Source: Pseudofrankia saprophytica (GTDB taxonomy: Bacteria > Actinomycetota > Actinomycetes > Frankiales > Frankiaceae). Taken from it: 64,000 bases of DNA. Shown here piece after piece: positions 53,914-63,079 of this stretch (within the stretch, counting starts at the first letter, position 1; each line of letters begins with the position of its first letter). The stretch lies in the NCBI RefSeq assembly GCF_000235425.2, contig NZ_KI912267.1:613921-677920 (forward strand), written 5' to 3'. Under the pieces are notes generated by a model. That model saw only the letters and a program-made list of their open reading frames with translations. It searched no databases and had not been told where the DNA came from. A program made the translations under genes and the position numbers.

Positions 53914-53997
53914 GCGGTGGCTGGTCGCGACGGCCACCGCGGTGGCGGCAAGGACGGCCGCCGGGACCGGCCGCCGGGACCCCCTGGGCCGGGGCCC

Positions 53998-54858
53998 TCA
54001 GCGGCGGGGCTCGGTGGCGACGATGACGGCCATGGAGGGGGCCCACCAGTAGGTGCAGTCGGCGGGTGGGGTGAGGCCGTCGACGACGCGGACGCCGAAC
54101 TGGCCGAAGTGGCGCAGCAGGGCGCGCTGGTGGCGCCGGGACACCGAGTCGATCTCGTTCGAGTAGTAGGTGAACGCGCCGTCGTCGGCGAGGTGCTCGG
54201 CGGCGGCCGCGAAGAAGTGCTCGGCGAACGTCGCGCCGCGCAGGTAGTACTCGTCGACCTCGGCCTCGGTCAGCGGGTACGTGTCGAACAGGATCCCGTC
54301 GTAGCGGCCGAGGCCGCCGATGACCTCCTGCCAGCGGCCCTCGACGATCTCCACACCGGGCTGCCCGGCGGCCCAGCTCCTGGCCGCGTCCGCGACCTGG
54401 GGGTTCGCCTCGATGATGGTGTGCCGCGCGGCGCCGGCGTCCCGCACATAGCCGGCGGAGATCGCCATGCCGAAACCCACCTCCAGCACCGAGCCGCCCG
54501 GCCGGGCGACGGCGCCCGCGAGCGCCCGCATCAGTGGGCGCTCCCAGGCCTGCATCACCTCCTGGCCGGAGACGACCAGCTCGTCGTCGGTCAGCTGGGG
54601 CGCGGCCGCGTCGACGGCCGCGTCGATGAGCGGCCGCGCACTGCCCGCCACCATCGCGCCCGACGTGGCGTCGAGCGCGGCGACGTCTGCGACGAACTCG
54701 TCGAGCGCGCGGCGCAGCAACAGCTCCCGCGGCTCCGCCGACATCGACCCGAGCAGTCCGTCCGACGCGGCGAACGTGACGTCGAACTTGTCGGCATGCC
54801 GCCGGAGCAACGCAGACCTCCCGGGCAGTCGGAGCAAGGGCCGCGGGAACGCCCACAT
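53998..54858 (-). CDS. SAM-dependent methyltransferase, guanidinoacetate-methyltransferase-like
   Basis: 286 residues. The conserved block is EVMQAWERPLMRALAGAVA then GGSVLEVGFGMAISAGYVRD (SAM-binding motif I, EVGFGMAISAG), HTIIEANPQVADAARSWAAG and FDTYPLTEAEVDEYYL. This EVGFG(M)xISA and HTIIEAN pattern is shared with guanidinoacetate and arginine-type N-methyltransferases. The C-terminus has AFTYYSNEI, where GAMT has a similar strand. About 90 residues upstream of the core are helical and unassigned. The substrate is unknown; the fold and cofactor are confident. Confidence 0.85.
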   Translation of the reverse strand: MWAFPRPLLRLPGRSALLRRHADKFDVTFAASDGLLGSMSAEPRELLLRRALDEFVADVAALDATSGAMVAGSARPLIDAAVDAAAPQLTDDELVVSGQEVMQAWERPLMRALAGAVARPGGSVLEVGFGMAISAGYVRDAGAARHTIIEANPQVADAARSWAAGQPGVEIVEGRWQEVIGGLGRYDGILFDTYPLTEAEVDEYYLRGATFAEHFFAAAAEHLADDGAFTYYSNEIDSVSRRHQRALLRHFGQFGVRVVDGLTPPADCTYWWAPSMAVIVATEPRR

Positions 54859-54968
54859 GGTCGCTCGCTGTCAGACCCCGCGAGCGGATCGTAGGGCCAG
54901 GCCAGGCCCACGTCGCCGATTTGGACCGAAAGGTCCACCTGCCGGGCCGAAAGGCCCTTGGCTGGCGG

Positions 54969-55355
54969 TCAGTCGACGTCGGCGACGGTCCGCACCGGGA
55001 CCCAGCCCTCGCGGCCGGAGGTGTCGCGGCACCACAGCCAGCCGCTTTCCGGGTCCTCTGCGAGGACGTCAAGCGCCTGGCCTACCTCGGTCGGCAGCTC
55101 GGTCGTGTCGTAGGGGGTGACGACCGTCGCCGGGCCGGCAGCGGTGCCCGACAGGTGGCGACCCGGCACCCAGCCGCTGCCACGCGCCGTGGTGACGAAG
55201 ACGAACGCCGGCCAGTCGGTGTCCCGGCCACCGACCTCGACCCGGTCCCCCACGTCGACCCGCAGCGGCGCCCGCTCGGGCGTCTCGTGCGCCACGGACG
55301 CGATCACTCGCCGCATGCCAGGCAGTCCAGGGCCCGGCGCGTGCCCGTCCGCCAC
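54969..55355 (-). CDS. Tandem SH3-like domain protein downstream of meaB
   Basis: 128 residues from a GTG three bases after the meaB stop, so it is operon-linked. It has two SH3-like units: VDVGDRVEVGGRDTDWPAFV ending GWVPGRHL, and YDTTELPTEVGQALDVLAED ending GREGWVPVRTV. No signal peptide is present, so it is likely cytosolic. In related genomes small SH3 proteins of this kind are annotated without function. A role with MeaB or the mutase is inferred from position only. Confidence 0.8.
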   Translation of the reverse strand: MADGHAPGPGLPGMRRVIASVAHETPERAPLRVDVGDRVEVGGRDTDWPAFVFVTTARGSGWVPGRHLSGTAAGPATVVTPYDTTELPTEVGQALDVLAEDPESGWLWCRDTSGREGWVPVRTVADVD

Positions 55356-55358
55356 GTC

Positions 55359-56456
55359 TCAGGCGACCGGGTCGGCGCCTGCCGCCGGACCGGCTGGACC
55401 GGAGGAAAGGGGGGAACCGGGGGAATCCGCGCGACCATCGGCGGACTGGGCGTAGGCGGCGAGGATCGCGTCGGCGGCGAGGCTGGGGGTGAGCGTGCCG
55501 TCGCGGACGCGGCGCTCCAGGTCGGGGGTGAGCGCCCGGACCGCCGGCCGGGCGCGCAGGTCGGCGAGCAGCCGGTCGTGCACCATCGCCCACGTCCAGT
55601 CGACCTGCTGACGGCGGCGTCTCGCCGCCAGCAGCCCGCCGGCGTCGAGCAGGTCCTGGTGGGCGACGACCTGGTCCCACACCTCGTCCAGGCCCTTGCT
55701 CTCGATCGCGGAGCAGGTCAGGACGGGGGCGCGCCAGCCGTCGTCGGGGGCGCGCAGCATCCGCAGCGCGCCGGCGAGCTCGCGGGCGGCGCGCTGGGCG
55801 TCGATCTCGTGCGGGCCGTCGGCCTTGTTCACGGCGATGACGTCGGCGATCTCGAGGACGCCCTTCTTGATGCCCTGCAGCTGGTCGCCGGTGCGGGCGA
55901 GCGTCAGGAACAGGAAGGTGTCGACCATGTCGGCGACGGTCGTCTCCGACTGGCCGACGCCGACCGTCTCGACGAGCACGACGTCGTAGCCGGCGGCCTC
56001 CATGATGACGATCGCCTCGCGGGTGGCCTTCGCGACGCCGCCGAGCGTGCCCGCCGTCGGCGACGGCCGGATGAAGGCGTTCGGGTCGGCGGACAGCGTC
56101 GCCATCCGGGTCTTGTCGCCGAGGATGCTACCGCCGGTGCGGGTCGACGACGGGTCGACCGCGAGCACCGCGATCCGGTGGCCGGCGGCGGTCAGCCGCG
56201 TGCCGAGGGCGTCGATGAATGTCGACTTGCCCACGCCCGGCACGCCCGTGATCCCGACCCGGCGGGCCTTGCCGGTGTGCGGCAGCAGCTTCACCAGCAG
56301 CCGCTGCGCCGCCGCCTGGTGGTCGGGCCGCCTCGACTCGACCAGGGTGATCGCCCGCGCGACCATCGTCCGGTTGTTCGCGAGCACCCCGTCCGCATAG
56401 GCGTCGACGTCGACGGTGTGGCGGACGGCCGGCACGCGGGCGAGAACCTCCGTCAC
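55359..56456 (-). CDS. meaB: Methylmalonyl-CoA mutase-associated GTPase
   Basis: 365 residues from GTG 56456, five bases after the mutB stop. G3E-type GTPase: P-loop GVPGVGKST (71-79), VLAVDPSSTRTGGSILGDKT RM-type switch, DVVLVETVGVGQSE, and the base-specifying VNKADG. It chaperones loading and reactivation of the B12 cofactor on methylmalonyl-CoA mutase using GTP. The 3' tail is Gly/Ser/Pro-rich. Position directly after mutAB is classical. Confidence 0.97.
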   Translation of the reverse strand: MTEVLARVPAVRHTVDVDAYADGVLANNRTMVARAITLVESRRPDHQAAAQRLLVKLLPHTGKARRVGITGVPGVGKSTFIDALGTRLTAAGHRIAVLAVDPSSTRTGGSILGDKTRMATLSADPNAFIRPSPTAGTLGGVAKATREAIVIMEAAGYDVVLVETVGVGQSETTVADMVDTFLFLTLARTGDQLQGIKKGVLEIADVIAVNKADGPHEIDAQRAARELAGALRMLRAPDDGWRAPVLTCSAIESKGLDEVWDQVVAHQDLLDAGGLLAARRRRQQVDWTWAMVHDRLLADLRARPAVRALTPDLERRVRDGTLTPSLAADAILAAYAQSADGRADSPGSPLSSGPAGPAAGADPVA

Positions 56457-56461
56457 CAGGG

Positions 56462-58783
56462 TCAGGCCGCGCCAGCAGCGGCGTCGCCGTCGGCGTCTCC
56501 GTCGCCGTCCGCGGCCGTGCCGTCGCCGAGGTCGTGGCCGAGCTGGGCGGCGAGGATGCCGAGGACCTCGACGGCGGACTCGGCGATGCTGGTGCCCGGC
56601 GGGAAGATCGCGGCGGCGCCGGCGGCGCGCAGCGCGTCGTAGTCCTGCGGCGGGATGACGCCACCGCAGGTCACCAGGATGTCGGAGCGGTCGAGACCCG
56701 CGAGCTCGGCACGCAGCTCCGGCACGAGCGTCAGGTGACCGGCGGCCAGCGACGACACGCCGACGATCTGCACGTCCGCCTCGACCGCCTGCCGGGCGAC
56801 CTCGGCCGGCGTCTGGAACAGCGGGCCGACGTCCACGTCGAAGCCGAGGTCGGCGTAGCCGGAGGCGACGACCTTCTGGCCGCGGTCGTGGCCGTCCTGG
56901 CCCATCTTGGCGATCAGGATGCGGGGGCGGCGGCCCTCGGCCTGCTCGAACGCGGTGGCCAGCGCGCGCGCCCGGCTGATCTCGGGCGACGGCCCGGCCT
57001 CGTCGCGGTACACGCCGGAAATCGTACGGATCTGCGCGGCATGCCGCCCGTAGACCTTCTCCAACGCGTCGGAGATCTCCCCGACGGTCGCCTTCGCGCG
57101 GGCGGCGTCGACGCCGAGCTTGAGCAGGTTGCCGTCGAGGCCCGCGGCCCGAGTGCCCGCCTGAGCCTCCTCGGCGGCGCGGGTGAGGGCGGCGAGGGCG
57201 GTCTCGACGGCCTCCGGGTCGCGGTCGGCACGCAGCTGGCGCAGCTTGGCGAGCTGCTCCGTGCGCACCGCCGAGTTGTCGACCTTGAGGACGTCGATGT
57301 CCTCCCCGCCGGCGAGGCGGTACTTGTTGACCCCGACGAGCGGCTGGCGGCCGGAGTCGATGCGGGCCTGAGTGCGGGCCGCGACCTCCTCGATCCTCAG
57401 CTTCGGGATGCCGGCGTCGATCGCCGCCGCCATGCCGCCACGCTCCTCGACCTCGGTGATGTGGCCCCAGGCCTTGCGGGCAAGGTCGTAGGTGAGCCGC
57501 TCGACGTAGTAGCTGCCGCCCCAGGGGTCGATGACCTGGGTGGTGCCGGACTCCTGCTGCAGCAACAGCTGGGTGTTGCGGGCGATCCGGGCGGAGAAGT
57601 CGGTCGGCAGCGCCAGCGCCTCGTCGAGGGCGTTGGTGTGCAGCGACTGGGTGTGGCCCTGGGTGGCGGCCATCGCCTCGATGCAGGTGCGGGCGACGTT
57701 GTTGAAGACGTCCTGGGCGGTCAGCGACCAGCCGGAGGTCTGCGAGTGCGTCCGCAGCGACAGCGACTTGCTGCTCTTCGGGCCGAACTCCTTCACCAGC
57801 CGCGCCCAGAGCAGGCGCGCGGCCCGCATCTTGGCGACCTCCATGAAGAAGTTCATGCCGATCGCCCAGAAGAACGACAGCCGCGGCGCGAACGCGTCGA
57901 TGTCGAGGCCCGCGGCGAGGCCCGCGCGGATGTACTCGACGCCGTCGGCGAGCGTGTAGGCGAGCTCCAGGTCCGCGCTCGCGCCCGCCTCCTGCATGTG
58001 GTACCCGGAGATGGAGATCGAGTTGAACTTCGGCATCTTCTGCGAGGAGTACGCGAAGATGTCCGAAATGATCTGCATCGACGGCTTCGGCGGGTAGATG
58101 TAGGTGTTGCGGACCATGAACTCCTTGAGGATGTCGTTCTGGATGGTCCCGGCCAGCTGCTCCGGGGCGACCCCCTGCTCCTCGGCCGCGACGATGTAGA
58201 GCGACAGGATCGGCAGCACGGCGCCGTTCATCGTCATCGACACGCTCATCTTGTCCAGCGGGATGCCGTCGAAGAGCTGCCGCATGTCGTAGATCGAGTC
58301 GATCGCCACGCCCGCCATGCCGACGTCGCCCGTCACCCGCGGGTGGTCGGAGTCGTAGCCCCGGTGGGTCGGCAGGTCGAAGGCGACCGAGAGGCCCTTC
58401 TGGCCGGCGGCCAGGTTGCGCCGGTAGAACGCGTTCGAGTCGGCGGCCGTCGAGAAGCCTGCGTACTGGCGGATCGTCCACGGCTGGGTCACGTACATCG
58501 GCGCATACGGCCCGCGCAGGAACGGCGCGATCCCCGGGTAGGTGTCGAGGAAGTCGAGGCCCGCGGTGTCGGCGGCGGTGTAGAGCGGCTTGACCTCGAT
58601 GCCCTCGGGGGTGTCCCAGGTCAGCGCGTCGACGTTCTTGCCGGTCGCCGCCTCGACGGCGGCGCGCCACTGGCTGTCCTGATGCGCGCCAGCGGCGGCG
58701 TCCGGACCGGCCGCCGGCGACGAGGCGGCGGCGAGGCCGAGCTCGACGTCGGCGAAGTCGGGAATCAGGTCCTTGCTGGGCAT
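56462..58783 (-). CDS. mutB: Methylmalonyl-CoA mutase large subunit
   Basis: 773 residues. The TIM-barrel substrate domain shows [56 protein letters not shown] and [19 protein letters not shown]. The C-terminal B12 domain has the cobalt-ligand motif DGHDRG (His632) in [15 protein letters not shown], then [17 protein letters not shown] and [14 protein letters not shown]. It isomerises (R)-methylmalonyl-CoA to succinyl-CoA. The start overlaps the mutA stop (ATGA). The tail has a low-complexity Asp/Gly/Ala extension. Confidence 0.98.
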   Translation of the reverse strand: MPSKDLIPDFADVELGLAAASSPAAGPDAAAGAHQDSQWRAAVEAATGKNVDALTWDTPEGIEVKPLYTAADTAGLDFLDTYPGIAPFLRGPYAPMYVTQPWTIRQYAGFSTAADSNAFYRRNLAAGQKGLSVAFDLPTHRGYDSDHPRVTGDVGMAGVAIDSIYDMRQLFDGIPLDKMSVSMTMNGAVLPILSLYIVAAEEQGVAPEQLAGTIQNDILKEFMVRNTYIYPPKPSMQIISDIFAYSSQKMPKFNSISISGYHMQEAGASADLELAYTLADGVEYIRAGLAAGLDIDAFAPRLSFFWAIGMNFFMEVAKMRAARLLWARLVKEFGPKSSKSLSLRTHSQTSGWSLTAQDVFNNVARTCIEAMAATQGHTQSLHTNALDEALALPTDFSARIARNTQLLLQQESGTTQVIDPWGGSYYVERLTYDLARKAWGHITEVEERGGMAAAIDAGIPKLRIEEVAARTQARIDSGRQPLVGVNKYRLAGGEDIDVLKVDNSAVRTEQLAKLRQLRADRDPEAVETALAALTRAAEEAQAGTRAAGLDGNLLKLGVDAARAKATVGEISDALEKVYGRHAAQIRTISGVYRDEAGPSPEISRARALATAFEQAEGRRPRILIAKMGQDGHDRGQKVVASGYADLGFDVDVGPLFQTPAEVARQAVEADVQIVGVSSLAAGHLTLVPELRAELAGLDRSDILVTCGGVIPPQDYDALRAAGAAAIFPPGTSIAESAVEVLGILAAQLGHDLGDGTAADGDGDADGDAAAGAA

Positions 58784-60690
58784 CAGGCGACCTCGGCCTT
58801 CGCTAGGGCGGAGCGCAGGACGTCGACGGCGTCGCAGCCGGTGAAGACGTAACCGCCGATCCCGGCCGCCTCATCCGAGGCTGCCCGCTCTCCCGGCTTA
58901 CCGGCAAGCCATACGTGGTTGGCGCCGGCGGCCTTGAGGGCGGCGGCGACGGGCGCGGCGCTGGCCGCGTACGCCTTGTCCGACGCGCACAGGCAGGCAA
59001 TCTTCGCGCCCGAGGCGGTGAACGCCGCGGCGATCGCCGCCGGGTCGTCGCCCGGGCCCGCGTTCGGGGTGTCGAACCCGCCGGCCTGGAAGAGGTTCGC
59101 GGCGAACGTCGCGCGCGGGGTGAAGGACGCGAGCGACCCGATCGTGGCGAGGAACGCCACCGGCCGGGTGCCGTTCGCCGCCAGCGCCGCGTCCGCGCGG
59201 GCGCGCAGGTCCTCGTAGTCCTCGTCGTAGTGCCGGATCGGCAGCCCGCCGGTCTGGGTGCGCGCCGGCGCCGGGGTGCGCGCGGGCAGCGTCTCGGCGA
59301 CGTTCGGGAACTCGCTGACGCCGGTCAGCGGCGCGCGGCGCAGCGCCAGGTCCTCCCGGCGGCGCGCCCAGGTGGCGTCGAGCCGCTCGCCGACGAGGCC
59401 GCTCGCGAGCGCCGCGGCCATCCCGCCGGCCCGCTCGATCTCGGTGAAGAACGCCCAGGCGGCCTCGGCGAGCTGGGCCGTCAACGCCTCGACGTACCAG
59501 GAGCCACCCGCCGGGTCGATCACCCGGGTCAGGTTCGACTCCTCCTGCAGCAGAACCTGGATGTTGCGCGCGAGCCGGCGGGACGTGTCGTCCGGGAGGC
59601 CCAGGCGCGCGTCGAACGGCAGCACCGTGATCGCGTCGGCGCCGCCGACACCGGCGGCGAACGCGGCGATCGTGGTGCGCAGCAGGTTCACGTACGGGTC
59701 GCGCCGCGTCATCATCGCCGACGACGTGACGGCGTGCTGGCGCTGCGCCCGGTCGGCGTCGAGGGCGCCGCAGACCTCGGCGACGCGGGCCCACAGCAGC
59801 CGGGCGGCGCGCAGCTTCGCGATCGTCGAGAACTGGCCGGCGGTGGCGGCGTACCGGAACTCCAGCTGGCCGAGCGCGCTGGCGACGTCCAGGCCGGCCC
59901 CGGTGAGCGCCCGAAGGTAGGCGACCCCGGTGGCCAACGACGCGCCAAGTTCCTGCGCGTCGCCGCCACCCGCGTCGTGGTACGGCGTCGCGTCGACGAC
60001 GAACGTCCGGACCCCGGGATAGCTCGCGGCGACGCGCTCCGCGAGCCGCGATGCCTCGTCCAGGTGGGCCTTCACCGCCTCGCCGGCGAGGCCGGTGCGG
60101 GCGGCGAGGCCGAGCGGGTCGGCGCCGAGCGTCGCCACCAGCTCCGACGGCGCGACCCCACGGGCGGCCGCGAGCGCGAGCAGCACGTCGGCCGCGGCGG
60201 TCGTCGTCACCGCGTCGCCGCCGGTGTCGAGCACGATGGGCGCCAGGTCGAGGTAGACGTCGCGCAGCACGTCCGGCAGCGCCTCGACGGCGATGCCGCC
60301 GGCCGGGGCGAGCAGCAACCACAGCGACGTGGCGGCGCCTTCCAGGTCGGCGAGCACGGCCTCGGCGGTCGTCTTCGCGTCCGGGTGGGAGTGCGCCGCC
60401 CGCAGGTCCCAGCCCCCGACCGCCCCCTCGGCGCGTCGCCCGCGGACGAACGGCGCGAGGCCGGGAACGCCGACGTCGACGGGCACTCCGTCACCCGCTG
60501 TGTACAGCGGCTTGATCGCGAAACCGTCGTAGCTGGCGGTCGCGAGCAGCGACTCGGCGTCCGCCGGGACGGCCTGCTCTCCGGCTGCTCCTGACTTGCG
60601 CAGAACCGCGAGTACCAGCTTCTGCCAGGCTTCTCGCGACGCCTGCGGGAACAGCGCGGCCAGCTCCAACTCGGCCGAGGGAACGCTCAT
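58783..60690 (-). CDS. mutA: Methylmalonyl-CoA mutase small subunit
   Basis: 635 residues from ATG 60690; the upstream open frame is not used because homology begins with [20 protein letters not shown]. It has the mutase barrel with [35 protein letters not shown] and the degenerate B12 domain ([20 protein letters not shown]; no DxHxxG), as expected for the non-catalytic subunit. It pairs with MutB to form the heterodimer. It opens the mutA-mutB-meaB-SH3 operon. Confidence 0.97.
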   Translation of the reverse strand: MSVPSAELELAALFPQASREAWQKLVLAVLRKSGAAGEQAVPADAESLLATASYDGFAIKPLYTAGDGVPVDVGVPGLAPFVRGRRAEGAVGGWDLRAAHSHPDAKTTAEAVLADLEGAATSLWLLLAPAGGIAVEALPDVLRDVYLDLAPIVLDTGGDAVTTTAAADVLLALAAARGVAPSELVATLGADPLGLAARTGLAGEAVKAHLDEASRLAERVAASYPGVRTFVVDATPYHDAGGGDAQELGASLATGVAYLRALTGAGLDVASALGQLEFRYAATAGQFSTIAKLRAARLLWARVAEVCGALDADRAQRQHAVTSSAMMTRRDPYVNLLRTTIAAFAAGVGGADAITVLPFDARLGLPDDTSRRLARNIQVLLQEESNLTRVIDPAGGSWYVEALTAQLAEAAWAFFTEIERAGGMAAALASGLVGERLDATWARRREDLALRRAPLTGVSEFPNVAETLPARTPAPARTQTGGLPIRHYDEDYEDLRARADAALAANGTRPVAFLATIGSLASFTPRATFAANLFQAGGFDTPNAGPGDDPAAIAAAFTASGAKIACLCASDKAYAASAAPVAAALKAAGANHVWLAGKPGERAASDEAAGIGGYVFTGCDAVDVLRSALAKAEVA

Positions 60691-61040
60691 GACCGGATCG
60701 TAGAGTCCCTCGCCCCGGGGAGCCTGGAATGTACTCCCAGTCACATCCGCTTGCGGTCGATCCCTGCCACCCCCGCATCCCCCTTCCCCCAGGCATCGCG
60801 GTGCCTCTGGGGCCACGCCTCATCGAGCCATGAGTTCTGGTGCCCAGGAGGCCGGCCTTGACCCCACGAGCCATGGCCACATCTCAGGACGCTCGGAGTC
60901 TCGATGGGGTCCTCGGAGGTCACGGTCGAAGGCGGCGGCCGGCCCATGATCCGATGGGTGCGCGGTCATCGTGGCTCGGTTATCCACATGCCGGTGGGCA
61001 CGGGCTCGACACGGCCGCGGGCTGGACGGAACGTGACGCA
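60691..61040. other. Intergenic region upstream of mutA
   Basis: This 350-bp stretch separates mutA and the second DUF559 gene, which diverge. No gene or strong hairpin is evident. The plus-strand reading frame is open through much of it but its translation does not match the DUF559 family head. The mutA promoter must lie here. Confidence 0.5.
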
Positions 61041-62067
61041 GTGCGCCACCGATCTTCCACCTCGGCCGTGGTCACCGCCGCGATGCTGCACGCGGGGCAG
61101 GTGGCCCGTGGGCAGAACGGCATGATCACCTATCGGCAGGCACTGGACGCCGGTCTGGCCAGAGAACAGATCCGACAGTTCGTCGCGCGTGGCTGGTGGT
61201 ATTCGCCCTCCCGTGGCAGCTACGTGATCCGTGCGGTCGTCGGGCCCGCGGACGGTGAGAATGACCTACGGGCCCGCGCTCAGGCCGCGCTCGCCGGACG
61301 GCCTGACGCGATCATCGCCGGGATCACGGCGGCTCGGCTCCTTGGGCTCGGTGCACACGCGCTGCCACCGCTGACCGCTGACCGCTGACGAGCCGATCCA
61401 CCTGCTGGTCGCCCGACGCGGGGCGATCCACCCGGCGCGGGGCGTCCACGTCCGGTTCGGCATCCTTGCCCCGGATGACATCACGGCGGTAAGTGGCCTG
61501 CCGGTGACGTCCCCGGCTCGTACCCTGGCTGATCTCGTGCTCGGCTCCGCAGAGCCGGAGGAGGCGGTCAGCCTCATGGACGCGGCCCTGCGGTCCGGCC
61601 GCCTTGACAGGCTCGACGTCGCCCGAGCCGCCGCGGCGGGCAGGCCGGGATGCAGACGAGCGGAACCATGGTGGTCCCGGGCCGATGGACGATCCGAGTC
61701 CGCACTGGAGACCCGCGCCCGGCTGGTCCTCGTCGACGGCGGACTCCTGCCCGAGCAGTTGCAGTGGCTGGTCCGGGACGAGTCCGGCGTTCCGGTCGCT
61801 CGGGTCGACCTCGCCTATCCCAGCCGCCGCGTGGCGGTGGAGGCCGACGGCGTGCGTTTTCACGTCGGCGCAGGCGGGAACCGCGGTGCCAGCGGTGTGG
61901 CCTGGACCCGTGACGGCGTCGATCCGGTCTTCCGCGACCGCAGGCGTCAGAATGCCCTCGCCCGGCTTGACTGGAAGATCGTGCGAGTCACCTGGTTCGA
62001 CGTCGTGGATCAACCGCTGGAAGTGATCGCCAACGTCCGCGGAGCCCTGAGCTCACGACCAGCCTGA
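61041..62067 (+). pseudogene. DUF559 protein with AbiEi-like wHTH, frameshifted (copy 2)
   Basis: Paralogue of 52838-53867. The GTG at 61041 begins an N-terminus aligning to copy 1 (MITYRQALDAGLAREQIRQF; ARGWWYSPSRGSYVIR). The frame closes early at 61388 (LPPLTADR stop). The cause is visible: the 7-bp unit CTGACCG is duplicated in tandem (61371-61377, 61378-61384). Removing one copy restores PLTADEPIHLLVARRG and continues into VTSPARTLADLVL, RSESALETRARLVLVDGGLL, RVDLAYPSRRVAVEADGVRF and FRDRRRQNALARLDWKIVRV, ending at 62067. The nuclease-like C-terminus remains open from about 61504 and could be made alone. Confidence 0.85.
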
Positions 62068-62233
62068 CCTGGCCGGTCTGGCCGACGCGCGACGAAACAC
62101 GTCAACCGCCCTATCGGATCATGAGATCTCATCCTGACCTGTGGCGCCATCAGAGGCGTATTGGGCACCACGGGCCATGCGGACAGTGGATCCCCCGCGA
62201 GTCATGGACCCACAGCAAGTCAGCGCCGCGGCG

Positions 62234-63007
62234 TCAGGCCGGCTTGTGCCAGACCGAGACGTGCGCCGTGCTGGCGTTGGTGAAGGGGGCCGCGGACCAG
62301 TCGGCGTGGCGGGCGGTGAGGGTCAGTCCCGCCAGGGCGGCCATCAGGTCGAGCTCGGCGGGCCAGGCGTAGCGGAGGTTGACCGGGTAGGTCTCGACTC
62401 CCCGGGGACTGATGATGATGTGGTTGCCACGGACCGTCTGGGAGTTGCGGTCGTGGATGACGGCGACCAGCTTGGACTCGTCACCGACGATCGCCTCGGT
62501 GCTGAAACGCGAGCCGTTCGAGTGGAGCCCTTGGTCGGGGACGAAGGCGCGCAGGACGAAGGCGCCGCCGGGAGCGAGAGCGCCGGCGACCGAGGCGAAG
62601 CACCTGACCTGTTCCGCCTGCGAGGGCAGCGCGAAGAACGTGTTGAAGACGACGTAGATGACCCGGAAACCACCGAAGGGAGCGGCTGCCTCGGCCAAGA
62701 CCGCGGGGTCGCCGAAGTCGCCGATCGTGACCGAGATGTCCGCGCCGCCCGGTTTCGACCACAGGCGGGCCACCATCCGCTCGGACGCGTCGATGCCGGC
62801 CACCTTCACCCCGGCGGCGGCCAGCGGAAGGGCGGCGCGTCCCGTCCCGATTCCCAGCTCCAGCGCCGGACCGTCCCCGGCCAGCTTGGCGAGCATCCTG
62901 ACAGCCGCGGGCATCGCCGGCTCCATGCCGTCGTACCAGTCGTCGTAGACGTCCGCGACCCGATCCCCGTACTCGGCGGGGTCCCATCCACCGGGCAGTT
63001 CGGCCAT
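62234..63007 (-). CDS. Class I SAM-dependent methyltransferase
   Basis: 257 residues. SAM motif I is ALELGIGTGRAALPLAAAGV, followed by VAGIDASERMVARLWSKPGG and VTIGDFGDPAVLAEAAAPFG, then VIYVVFNTFFALPSQAEQVR and LAPGGAFVLRAFVPDQGLHS. The N-terminal EYGDRVADVYDDWYDGME is typical of small-molecule methyltransferases. The substrate is unknown. It stands alone between the DUF559 pseudogene and the oxidoreductase; 62068-62233 shows no gene. Confidence 0.88.
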   Translation of the reverse strand: MAELPGGWDPAEYGDRVADVYDDWYDGMEPAMPAAVRMLAKLAGDGPALELGIGTGRAALPLAAAGVKVAGIDASERMVARLWSKPGGADISVTIGDFGDPAVLAEAAAPFGGFRVIYVVFNTFFALPSQAEQVRCFASVAGALAPGGAFVLRAFVPDQGLHSNGSRFSTEAIVGDESKLVAVIHDRNSQTVRGNHIIISPRGVETYPVNLRYAWPAELDLMAALAGLTLTARHADWSAAPFTNASTAHVSVWHKPA

Positions 63008-63079
63008 GGCGGAAGCCTGCCAGTCGCTCCGATCACCCGCATCTCATTTTCTCCGGCTCGTTCTCCGGCTCGGCCGACG

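Noticed and set aside
53867..54052. 404-residue product of the unrepaired DUF559 frame
   Set aside because: The last 130 residues are Arg/Pro-rich nonsense, and the paralogue shows the correct frame.
54921..56642. 573-codon open frame antisense to meaB and the SH3 gene
   Set aside because: Shadow frame; the minus strand carries the GTPase motifs.
56534..60594. Long open frames antisense to mutB and mutA
   Set aside because: The opposite strand encodes clear mutase subunits; these frames have no family features.
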